DNA of 64,000 bases from Paenibacillus pasadenensis (lineage in GTDB: Bacteria; Bacillota; Bacilli; Paenibacillales; Paenibacillaceae), in NCBI RefSeq assembly GCF_023715725.1, contig NZ_JAMBOT010000002.1:682001-746000 (forward strand). The letters run 5' to 3'. The notes under the pieces are model-generated. The model had not been told where the DNA came from, did not search any database, and worked only from the letters and a program-made list of their open reading frames with translations. The position numbers and the translations under genes are program-made. Shown here piece after piece: positions 51,123-58,785 of this stretch (position 1 is its first letter; every line of letters begins with the position of its first letter).

Positions 51123-51557
51123 ATGATGAACAAGAACATGGCATTTTTCATGAAGGGCAGGGCAAAGCAGGAGTATATCGAAGAGGAGGTTGTCATTACA
51201 AAACGCTTCCTCGATGACAAAGGGGAGCCGATTCCGTTCGTACTCCGTAGCCTGCCGCCGAAGCGGATTGAGGAGATTCAGGAAGATTGCACGCGCCGCA
51301 TCGTCAAGAAAGGGCGCGTGGTTGATGAGATTCTTGATTCTAAGCGAATGGCTGTGAAGATGGCGCTGGAGTCCACCGTCTTCCCGGACTTTAGATCAGC
51401 AGAGCTGCTGGAATCCTATGGAGTGGTGGATCCTGTGGAGGCGGCGCGAGCGGTGCTGTCTGTAGGCGGCGAATATACGGACTGGATCAATGCTGTTAAC
51501 CGAGTGAACGGCTACGGCGATCAGGACGAGGACTTGGTCGAAGAAGCAAAAAACTAA
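51123..51557 (+). CDS. xkdN: Tail assembly chaperone (XkdN-like, frame 0 product)
   Basis: A 144-residue protein that should chaperone the tape measure during tail assembly. VVITKRFLDDKGEPIPFVLRSLPPKR and AVKMALESTVFPDFRSAELLESYGVVDP (seen as shorter conserved blocks) match the XkdN pattern. It ends at a slippery A AAA AAC immediately before the stop codon; a -1 shift would add a C-terminal domain. Two ATG codons (51123, 51126) are possible starts, with TAGGAG upstream. Confidence 0.9.
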   Translation: MMNKNMAFFMKGRAKQEYIEEEVVITKRFLDDKGEPIPFVLRSLPPKRIEEIQEDCTRRIVKKGRVVDEILDSKRMAVKMALESTVFPDFRSAELLESYGVVDPVEAARAVLSVGGEYTDWINAVNRVNGYGDQDEDLVEEAKN

Positions 51558-51730
51558 TCAAGTCCGGTGATCAGGATGCGGTCATGGCCCACTACGCCTT
51601 GCATAAGCTGCATATCTTACCGCAGGACTTATGGGCCATGGACGATCTCCATCGGGCGTATATTTACGGCAGCATTGAACAATGGGTTAAGGACAATCAG
51701 CCAAAGCCCTCTCAGAAAAAAGGGAAATAA
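51123..51730 (+). CDS. Frameshifted tail assembly chaperone (-1 product)
   Basis: The zero frame reads GCA AAA AAC TAA at 51546-51557, so the heptamer A AAA AAC (51548-51554) is in the exact phase for -1 slippage on the last two sense codons. The -1 frame continues without a stop for 58 codons to 51730, encoding HYALHKLHILPQDLWAMDDLH and IYGSIEQWVKDNQ, a protein-like helical domain. The fused product would be about 202 residues. Tail chaperone pairs of dsDNA phages are known to use such frameshifts. Confidence 0.85.
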
Positions 51731-51743
51731 TGTCGAAAACTTG

Positions 51744-51773
51744 TTGCGCGATTGCGCCGGGTCATCGTATCCT
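51744..51773 (+). promoter_or_regulatory. Candidate promoter of the lipoprotein cassette
   Basis: TTGCGC (51744-51749) and TATCCT (51768-51773) are 18 bases apart, ending 20 bases before the lipoprotein start. Moderate match. Confidence 0.45.
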
Positions 51774-51793
51774 GTTTCTGGGAGGGATACATA

Positions 51794-52321
51794 ATGACGC
51801 GATTTTTAAAGTGGGCCTGGGTGCCCGTTATAATTCTATTAGTTGTAGCGGCTTGTTCAGTCAAGCCTGAAAAGGGAACGGAGCAACCGGCAGCGAGTGC
51901 TTTGCCGATTCCGACTACTTCACCGAGTCCATCATCGAGCCCAGAACCGGAAGAGGCTCCAGTGCTAGTGGATAGGGAAGGGCCAAGTATGGTGAAGTTT
52001 GTAAAGGCACTTGCAGGTGTGGAGGATTTATCCCTGGAGTATGAAGTCATAAGCGAAATTATGCTAAAAAGCTGGCCTAATGCGTTATACGCTGCAGACG
52101 GAGAATCAGTTAAAAAAGCTCCTCACACATATTTTAATGTGGTTGAGTTTAAAACGAATGAAGATGCAAAGAAAGTTTATGACGATTATATCAAAGTAGA
52201 AAAAGAAACTAGCCTTGGCGCAGCTACTTTCATAAACGGTCCCGTCGTACTTATGATGATTGACGAGGACGAAAAAGTGATTGAATCATTTTCTAAATTG
52301 TTTTTATCAATGACTCCGTGA
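51794..52321 (+). CDS. Lipoprotein, probable moron
   Basis: A 175-residue protein with a lipoprotein signal: basic start MTRFLKW, hydrophobic stretch, and lipobox VVAAC at about residues 17-21. A Ser/Pro-rich linker (SPSPSSSPEPEE) and a soluble domain of about 130 residues follow. GGAGGG precedes the ATG by 7 bases. It separates tail chaperone from tape measure, which are normally adjacent, and has its own candidate promoter and terminator. The codon use looks less GC-rich than neighbours. Surface-exposed lipoproteins of prophages often block superinfection; here that is inference. Confidence 0.85.
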   Translation: MTRFLKWAWVPVIILLVVAACSVKPEKGTEQPAASALPIPTTSPSPSSSPEPEEAPVLVDREGPSMVKFVKALAGVEDLSLEYEVISEIMLKSWPNALYAADGESVKKAPHTYFNVVEFKTNEDAKKVYDDYIKVEKETSLGAATFINGPVVLMMIDEDEKVIESFSKLFLSMTP

Positions 52322-52341
52322 GGGGTCATTTTTATTTTTCA
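52311..52341 (+). terminator. Terminator of the lipoprotein cassette
   Basis: TGACTCC (52311-52317) pairs with GGGGTCA (52322-52328) over GTGA with one wobble, followed by TTTTTATTTTT. The stem contains the gene's stop codon. Confidence 0.8.
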
Positions 52342-52358
52342 GAAAGGAGGAGAATCCA

Positions 52359-54743
52359 TTGGCTAAGCTTACGACTATGTTCGCCCTTCAAGATCGCATG
52401 ACTCGTAATCTCCGTAAAATGAAGCGAAGCATGGATAAAATGAAGAAATCTACAGAGCAAACCCGCAAACAAGCGAGGGCTCTGGAGCGGACAAAAATCA
52501 AAATGAAGATTCAAGCACAGGATCTGGCTGGAAAGAAGCTGAAAGAGCTCAAGAAGATGACGGAACACCTTGCACGAAAGCATACCAAGATTGTTGCCCG
52601 GGTTAACGATAGGGCGACGCGGGTCTTGAAGAGAATCCGCTCGTCCGCATCTGCGTTGAACAAAATGCGGGTATCTGTAGTTGCCACAGTCAAGGACAAC
52701 GCAACAAAGGTTCTGAACGACATAGAGGCGCGGGCGCAAGCCGCACAAGGGGCTGTTATCGGGATCGGGGTAGGTGCGGGGGCAGTAGGCGCAGGATCAT
52801 TCTTGGCGGGGGCAAGTTCGTTTGAAAACGATGCGCGAGCTGCAGCTATAACGAATGCCCCGGTGAATGAAGTCACTCAGCGAGTCAATCGCATTTACTA
52901 TGATCAAAAGGTCGGCGATACCAGGGAAGACGTCACACGCGCTTATGTGGATCATTCGCAGCAAACCAAGTTAGCTGGTTCTGCGCTTGATGAGGCGACT
53001 CGGATATCTGCTGCTTTCGCCCAAATCTATCAAAAAGATGTGCCAGAAGTAAACCGCGGTTTTGCCTCCGCTTACAAAAATCAATTGGGTTCGATGAAAG
53101 AAATCGGTGACGTTTCTGCAGCAGTCATGCAGCAAGCAGGTGACCAATACGACGATTACCTGGATACGATTAACGAGTACAGTAGCTCGTTTAAGTCAAT
53201 GGGCATGAGCATTGGTAATGTAGGTGCTGCTTTGGTTGCTGCAGTCCAAGGCGGCGGGCGAAACCATGACGATACAGCGGATATGATTCGTGAATTTAAT
53301 ATCCGCCGATCCGAATTAACTGATGATCAAATCAATGCGTATACAGCTATGTTCGGCCAAAAAGAGACGGAAAAGATTTATAAGCAAATGGATGCCGGAA
53401 AGTTCAGTGGAGCGGGGGCTCTTGCTATGGTGGCAAAGGGCCTGAACAAGATTCAAAGCGAGACACAACGAGCCAAAATCGCCACAACGTTGTTGGGAAC
53501 TAAGTACGAAGATCTGAAAGAGCCTATGCTCGCTGCAGCGGGGGCCGTCAACGACACGATCAAAGCGACCGGGCAGCTTGATCAGCAATTTAACAAGTTT
53601 CGCGACGACAATCCTATGACTCCGATTAATGACGCCGCACGCGAGATGAAAAAGATTCTCGTAGATATAGGTAAATCAATGATCGTATCGGCGAGCCCAG
53701 CTTTTGAAGAGTTGGCCGCTTGGGCAAAGACAGACGAAGGTAAGAAAAGCATCGTCGAATTTACCAAGAGTATTTCTGACTTGGCGGGTACATTTGCCGG
53801 CGCTTTGAGCAAAGGAATAAAGTGGATGGTGACAAACTGGTCAACGTTGGAGCCTATTATCCTGACCCTTACCACCGCCTTTGCGGGCTTGTTCGCTGCA
53901 GGCAAAGGAGTCGCAATCTATAAAAAGCTGGAGCCTGTTTTCAAAGGACTTTGGACCGGGGCGAAGTGGCTCGGTGGCGCTTTCTCTAAGCTGTGGAAAT
54001 GGATTAAGCCTTTCATTCCGTGGCTCGGTCGTGCTGCTGTTGGCGGGGCTCGATTCCTTCCGGTTATCGGCTGGATTATTACGGCCGTTACCACCCTCTA
54101 TGCTGTCTGGAAAAACTGGGACACGATCAAGTTAAAGCTGAACGAATTTTGGACGGCTGCTAAGGGTTGGCTGAATGATATAAAGATTTGGCTGGACAAT
54201 GCCTCGGCCAAAGTCGGCGTATTTTTAGACGCCTGGCGCGAGTTTAAGCCGCTTATGGATACGCTGGAGCCTGTATTTAAGACATTGGCGGATTGGATCA
54301 GCAAGCTATCCGGTAAAAAAATATCAATCGGGGTGGATACTCCAGGGATTGGCGCAAAGGATATCCCCGGCATGGTTACGGATGGCATTAAGTTTTTTAA
54401 CCCGCTTACGCCGCCGGGCCAGCGCTTCCCGAAAAACTGGATGAAGCTTATTCCAGGAGCCGCAACGGGAATCAGTGACATCCCGAAAGACGATATGCTG
54501 TTCCGCTTGCACAAAGGTGAGACGGTGCTGCCAGCCCAAGAGGCCGAGCTGATCCGAGGTATGGCCGCCGGAAAAGGTACGGCTGCTCAGAGTATGGGCG
54601 ACATCAAAGTCTACATGACCGGCGATAACCATTACAGTAACGATATGGATGCCGAGCGTGTTGGCAAAGAGGCTGTCAAAGCGATCCGCGCCGAGCTAAT
54701 GACCGGCATGCTTACCGGAGCGAAGGGGGCGTACAGCGGATGA
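52359..54743 (+). CDS. Tail tape measure protein
   Basis: Sets tail length and helps DNA delivery. The 794-residue protein has a Lys-rich coiled-coil N-terminus (1-120), a Gly/Ala-rich hydrophobic stretch (about 125-150), and a central region typical of tape measures (KIATTLLGTKYEDLKEPMLAA). Membrane-like helices lie at about 485-595 and the C-terminus has LHKGETVLPAQEAELIRG. The TTG start has AAAGGAGGAG upstream. At roughly 1.5 angstrom per residue the tail would be near 120 nm. Confidence 0.93.
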   Translation: MAKLTTMFALQDRMTRNLRKMKRSMDKMKKSTEQTRKQARALERTKIKMKIQAQDLAGKKLKELKKMTEHLARKHTKIVARVNDRATRVLKRIRSSASALNKMRVSVVATVKDNATKVLNDIEARAQAAQGAVIGIGVGAGAVGAGSFLAGASSFENDARAAAITNAPVNEVTQRVNRIYYDQKVGDTREDVTRAYVDHSQQTKLAGSALDEATRISAAFAQIYQKDVPEVNRGFASAYKNQLGSMKEIGDVSAAVMQQAGDQYDDYLDTINEYSSSFKSMGMSIGNVGAALVAAVQGGGRNHDDTADMIREFNIRRSELTDDQINAYTAMFGQKETEKIYKQMDAGKFSGAGALAMVAKGLNKIQSETQRAKIATTLLGTKYEDLKEPMLAAAGAVNDTIKATGQLDQQFNKFRDDNPMTPINDAAREMKKILVDIGKSMIVSASPAFEELAAWAKTDEGKKSIVEFTKSISDLAGTFAGALSKGIKWMVTNWSTLEPIILTLTTAFAGLFAAGKGVAIYKKLEPVFKGLWTGAKWLGGAFSKLWKWIKPFIPWLGRAAVGGARFLPVIGWIITAVTTLYAVWKNWDTIKLKLNEFWTAAKGWLNDIKIWLDNASAKVGVFLDAWREFKPLMDTLEPVFKTLADWISKLSGKKISIGVDTPGIGAKDIPGMVTDGIKFFNPLTPPGQRFPKNWMKLIPGAATGISDIPKDDMLFRLHKGETVLPAQEAELIRGMAAGKGTAAQSMGDIKVYMTGDNHYSNDMDAERVGKEAVKAIRAELMTGMLTGAKGAYSG

Positions 54744-55399
54744 CGGAGCTGTGGCTCAAGTACAACAACAATACCGAGGTGCTTTGGCTGCCGGTTAACC
54801 CGGAGACGTTGGAGATCGGCAGCCCGAGCGTAAATACAACCGTCAGCATTGCGGGGCTTGGTGAGGTGGCCGTCATTCAGGACCCGGCGTTAAAAACGTA
54901 TAGTTTCAGCTCCATGCTCCCCGCGGCCTGGGGCCGCTATTGCTCGTACGACAAACACCCGTGGCCGCGCCCGTGGGACATCGCCAAAATGCTCCAGCGA
55001 TGGAAAGACTCCGGCATGCCGTGTCGCTTCATCGTAACAGGCACCCCTGTAAATACGGCTGTCTCCATAGAGGATTTTAATGTAACGGAGGCTGCTGGCG
55101 ATCCCGACACGCTCAACTACACACTCAGCCTACGGGAGTACCGGTTTGTCAAAGCACGGAAGCTCGCCGAAAAAACGGTCGCGGGCAAAAAGCAAGTCAC
55201 CGTATCGTCCGGCAGCGCGCGACCGAACAATAAAGTTGCGCCGACGTCCTACACAGTAAAGAGTGGCGATTCGCTCTGGAAGATTGCCCAAGCCCAGCTC
55301 AAGGATGGCAGCCGGTACAAGGAGATCGCCACATTAAATGGTATCAAGTCTCCCTACGCTCTGCGCCCCGGTCAAAAGTTGAAGCTGCCTAAGAGGTGA
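54740..55399 (+). CDS. xkdP: LysM tail/baseplate hub protein (XkdP-like)
   Basis: A 219-residue protein with an N-terminal phage domain (LKYNNNTEVLWLPVNPETLEI) and a C-terminal LysM domain (YTVKSGDSLWKIAQAQLKDG then LRPGQKLKLPKR, about 168-219). XkdP-type proteins belong to the baseplate hub and bind peptidoglycan. Overlaps the tape measure by four bases. Confidence 0.93.
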   Translation: MTELWLKYNNNTEVLWLPVNPETLEIGSPSVNTTVSIAGLGEVAVIQDPALKTYSFSSMLPAAWGRYCSYDKHPWPRPWDIAKMLQRWKDSGMPCRFIVTGTPVNTAVSIEDFNVTEAAGDPDTLNYTLSLREYRFVKARKLAEKTVAGKKQVTVSSGSARPNNKVAPTSYTVKSGDSLWKIAQAQLKDGSRYKEIATLNGIKSPYALRPGQKLKLPKR

Positions 55400-55403
55400 T
55401 GGC

Positions 55404-56489
55404 ATGATTGAGATTATTTTAACGCGATTCGCTGGCGGCTCTTACGAGCTGCCCGTGCAATCCGTCGAATGGAACGGCCAAAAATACCGGGCCCCGCGCC
55501 GCCTGAGCGTGACGCTGCTTTCCATCCCTCGTGGCGGCCACCAACCGGTAGAAGTCTATTGCGGCGATGCTATCCTGTTTCGCTGGCAGGGTGCTGAACT
55601 GTTCCGCGGCACTGTCTTCGGAGCGGAGCGCAATTCGGACGGCCAACTCACATTGACCGCTTATGACCAGCTCTATTATCTCGTAAATAATTCTGATACG
55701 TACACATTCAAGGGGCTAACAGCCGCAGGAATCCTCCGTAAGCTTTGCAACGACTTTCAGCTCACGCCGGGAGCCATTGCCGATACGCGCCATGTAGTCA
55801 ACCAGATCAGCGAGGACGAGCCTCTATATGACATGGTTCTGCGGGCGCTGGATTCCACCTATAAGCAGCTCGGTAGCAGGTACGCCCTGCGGAGCCGGGC
55901 GGGGAAAGTAGAGCTGCTGGCGCTCAAGGACACGGTCCAGAAATGGGTCATTGAGAGCGGCGGCAACCTGATTAGCTACTCAGCTTCCGCGAGCATCGAG
56001 GAGATGGCAACACGGGTTAAGCTGCGCAAAGATGGCGAGCAAGGGGCTGTTACCGTTGTCGCATCGAGCAAGGCACTTGAGGGGCGCTACGGTGTGTTGC
56101 AGCTGTATGAGTCGATTAGCGAGGAGCTAAACAAAGCTCAGCTACAGCAGCGGGCGCAGGCAATGCTTGCGCAGAAGGGACGCGTAAAGCGGACTCTATC
56201 GCTCGAAGCCTGGGGGATCCCGTCCGTAGTTGCCGGATCCGGCGTACACGTCGTTATCCCGGAGTTGAACGTCAAGCGTGGCTACTTTGTTGACGAGGAC
56301 ACGCACACCTTTGACGGCAAGCAGCACACGATGAGTCTTACGCTCACGGAGACGGACGAGCTGCCGGAGATTGATCCGGCGTATAACACGGACGGCACGG
56401 CCAAGTCGGACACGGATGACAAGTCGGACGACGAAAAAACGTTTGCGGAGCAACTGCGCGAGGAGATCCTGGGGGCGGAGGATAAATGA
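55404..56489 (+). CDS. xkdQ: Baseplate hub protein (XkdQ-like)
   Basis: A 361-residue protein of the XkdQ/late control D type, the centre of the tail spike complex: IILTRFAGGSYELPVQSVEW near the N-terminus, GTVFGAERNSDGQLTLTAYDQLYYL (parts) and the acidic C-terminus. It lies between XkdP- and XkdR-like genes as in PBSX. GAGGTGATGGC overlaps the start region. Confidence 0.9.
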   Translation: MIEIILTRFAGGSYELPVQSVEWNGQKYRAPRRLSVTLLSIPRGGHQPVEVYCGDAILFRWQGAELFRGTVFGAERNSDGQLTLTAYDQLYYLVNNSDTYTFKGLTAAGILRKLCNDFQLTPGAIADTRHVVNQISEDEPLYDMVLRALDSTYKQLGSRYALRSRAGKVELLALKDTVQKWVIESGGNLISYSASASIEEMATRVKLRKDGEQGAVTVVASSKALEGRYGVLQLYESISEELNKAQLQQRAQAMLAQKGRVKRTLSLEAWGIPSVVAGSGVHVVIPELNVKRGYFVDEDTHTFDGKQHTMSLTLTETDELPEIDPAYNTDGTAKSDTDDKSDDEKTFAEQLREEILGAEDK

Positions 56490-56806
56490 AAGAGCTAATT
56501 CAGCAGATTGCTCTTGACGCGGTGGGGTCTGCTAAGCCTGTCCGCACGTTGATTGGCACCGTCATCCAACCGCCGCCGGCGCTTCGGGTGCAGATCGGCG
56601 ATGACTTGAAACGGGTCTATGATGCCGAATTTTTGATTGTGGCCGCACACTTGGCTGCGCGAGAGGAAACGGTCATCATGGACGGAATCAGCCGTACAAT
56701 CACATATTCGGATCAGCTAAAAACTGGCGACACGGTAATGATTGCAGCCCAACAGGGCGGGCAGTCATTTTTTATTTTAGACAAGGCGGTGACCTATGGG
56801 GCCTAA
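56486..56806 (+). CDS. xkdR: DUF2577 baseplate protein (XkdR-like)
   Basis: A 106-residue protein with KPVRTLIGTVIQPPPALRVQIGDDLK and TGDTVMIAAQQGGQSFFILDKA (parts), the DUF2577 pattern, which resembles an OB-fold spike base. ATGA overlap with xkdQ and 11-base overlap with the next gene. Confidence 0.88.
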   Translation: MKELIQQIALDAVGSAKPVRTLIGTVIQPPPALRVQIGDDLKRVYDAEFLIVAAHLAAREETVIMDGISRTITYSDQLKTGDTVMIAAQQGGQSFFILDKAVTYGA

Positions 56807-57191
56807 TCTGCAAACGCCAGAGCTTTACCAGCCCGCGGCGCTGCCCAGCAAGACCTATTCGCTGGATCTGATGACGGGCCGAGTGCGCGGTACCGTTGAC
56901 GGCCTAGAGGCAATCAAGCAGTTTATTGTCAAGACGCTGCTGACATCCCGTTACGCCTACCTCATCTATCCGGACGAGTACGGCACAGAGCGCGACGAGA
57001 TTATCGGGAGCTCATCCAATGCACTGATGGAGGCTGAGATCGAGCGTGTCGTAACAGAGGCGCTGATTTTTGATGAGCGGATCTTGGCCGTGCGGGATTT
57101 TGTCTATGAGCAGCGAGATGATCAGCTGACGGCTTTGTTCGCCGTTGACACGGTAGCCGGCACGATATCGGAGGTGGAAATGAGTGTATGA
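56796..57191 (+). CDS. xkdS: DUF2634 baseplate protein (XkdS-like)
   Basis: A 131-residue protein of the gp25/DUF2634 type: KTYSLDLMTGRVRGTVDGLEAIKQF (parts), TLLTSRYAYLIYPDEYG and ERVVTEALIFDERIL. Such proteins start sheath assembly at the baseplate. Overlaps xkdT by eight bases. Confidence 0.9.
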   Translation: MGPNLQTPELYQPAALPSKTYSLDLMTGRVRGTVDGLEAIKQFIVKTLLTSRYAYLIYPDEYGTERDEIIGSSSNALMEAEIERVVTEALIFDERILAVRDFVYEQRDDQLTALFAVDTVAGTISEVEMSV

Positions 57192-58242
57192 GAACCAGAC
57201 GTTTGATACGATCCTAGCACGGATGCTGGATCGGATCCCTGACGATATGGACAAGCGGCCCGGGAGTATTATTTACGACGCCATGGCTCCAGCTGCGGCG
57301 GAAATGGCGCAGCTATACGTGCAGCTCGACGTGCAGGCGGACCAACGTTTTGCTGACACGGCGACAGGCGACTATCTGGATCGAGCCATAGCTTGGTCCG
57401 GTGTCAAACGGAAGTCGGCGACCAAGGCGCTGGTGCGGGGGCGATTTTACGCCGCTGCCGACGCGCCGCTGGATATCCCAATCGGCAACCGTTTTTCACT
57501 GGGCGGCATCAATTATCGAGCCATCAGCCGCTTGGCCGCTGGCGATTACCGGTTAGAAGCAGAGACTACTGGTTCTACGGCAAACGGTAGCTTCGGGACG
57601 CTGCTGCCGATTGACTTTGTGCCGGATCTTGTCCGCGCGGAGCTGACGGAGCTACTGATCCCCGGGACGGATCGTGAAACCGACGCCGCGCTGTACGAGC
57701 GTTACCAGCAGCAGGTCACCAAACCCGTTACAAGCGGCAACCGGTATCAGTACGAGCAATGGGCAAGGGAGATCAGCGGCGTTGGCCGTGTACGAGCTTT
57801 TCCGCTTTGGGCTGGTCCCGGAACGGTCAAGGTTGTCCTACTCGATGAGAGTATGACGTCTCCCGAGCCTGCTCTGGTCACTGCCGTCCAGCAGTATATC
57901 GACCCGACTCAGGACGGATTAGGTGAAGGGGCAGCGCCGATCGGGGCTGTCGTGACTGTAGTGGGAGCAACCGAGATCCCGATTAACGTTTCCGTTTCAG
58001 TGACGTTGGCAACGGGAGCTACGGTATCCCAGGTGCGCGAGCAGATCCTGACTGGGCTGAAAGCCTATTTGGCCGAGCTCGCCTTTACGGACACCATTAT
58101 CCGCTACACTCGTATCCAGGGCATTATCCTGGGTATTCCGCCGGTGATTGACTATAGCAACTTGCTTGTAAACGGCCAGGCTGCAAACATTCAAACGGCT
58201 CTGGATGAGGTGCCAATCGTCGGGACGGTGACCGTCACATGA
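57184..58242 (+). CDS. xkdT: Baseplate J-like wedge protein (XkdT-like)
   Basis: A 352-residue baseplate J protein: PDDMDKRPGSIIYDAMAPAAAEMAQ (parts), ADTATGDYLDRAIAW, then GTDRETDAALYERYQQQVT, GNRYQYEQWAREISGVG and VGATEIPINVSVSVTLATGAT. The GTG start at 57184 overlaps xkdS. Standard wedge component. Confidence 0.94.
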   Translation: MYENQTFDTILARMLDRIPDDMDKRPGSIIYDAMAPAAAEMAQLYVQLDVQADQRFADTATGDYLDRAIAWSGVKRKSATKALVRGRFYAAADAPLDIPIGNRFSLGGINYRAISRLAAGDYRLEAETTGSTANGSFGTLLPIDFVPDLVRAELTELLIPGTDRETDAALYERYQQQVTKPVTSGNRYQYEQWAREISGVGRVRAFPLWAGPGTVKVVLLDESMTSPEPALVTAVQQYIDPTQDGLGEGAAPIGAVVTVVGATEIPINVSVSVTLATGATVSQVREQILTGLKAYLAELAFTDTIIRYTRIQGIILGIPPVIDYSNLLVNGQAANIQTALDEVPIVGTVTVT

Positions 58243-58784
58243 GCGACCGTTTAATAGGGTATTTGCCCGATCTTTACGACGAAGTCATAGAGATGTATGA
58301 GCTGCTGCAGAGTGAAGGTGAGGAGCTTGATTTACTTTTCGCAGGGGCGGAAAGCCTGCTGGATCAGTCCTATCCAGAAAGCGCGACATGGGGACTTGAT
58401 CGTTATGAACGGGATCTGAATCTCGTTATCGAACTTGGTAAACCGGTAGACCAGCGCCGGTCCGTTATCATCTCCAAAATGCGCGGTTACGGAAAAGCCT
58501 CCGGTTCGCTCCTCAAAAACGTCGCCCAGGCTTACAGCGGCGGTACAATCAGCGTGACGGTTTTCCCATCCGAACGGCGGATTCTGATTACATTCGTCGA
58601 CACGCTCGGGCTACCGCCGAACCTGGACGATTTAAAGGCTGCAATCGAGGAAATCAAGCCGGCGCATTTGATACTAGATTACAAGTTCCGATATTTGCTT
58701 GTTCAAGAGGTTCAGGGCATGACAATCAATCAACTGCAGCAACGGAAGCTGACTGACTTTGCTCCATTTTTAGAGGAGGGCTAA
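58239..58784 (+). CDS. xkdU: DUF2313 baseplate/tail protein (XkdU-like)
   Basis: A 181-residue protein with the YmfQ/DUF2313 pattern: YLPDLYDEVIEMYELLQSEGEELDLL, SATWGLDRYERDLNL, RRSVIISKMRGYGKAS and LKAAIEEIKPAHLILDYKFRY. Links baseplate to tail fibres. Overlaps xkdT by four bases. Confidence 0.92.
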   Translation: MSDRLIGYLPDLYDEVIEMYELLQSEGEELDLLFAGAESLLDQSYPESATWGLDRYERDLNLVIELGKPVDQRRSVIISKMRGYGKASGSLLKNVAQAYSGGTISVTVFPSERRILITFVDTLGLPPNLDDLKAAIEEIKPAHLILDYKFRYLLVQEVQGMTINQLQQRKLTDFAPFLEEG

Positions 58785-58785
58785 A

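Noticed and set aside
51567..51794. Separate ORF starting at 51567 after the tail chaperone
   Set aside because: This frame gives an Arg/Thr/Ser-rich product; the -1 extension of the chaperone gene in the overlapping frame is protein-like and explains the DNA.
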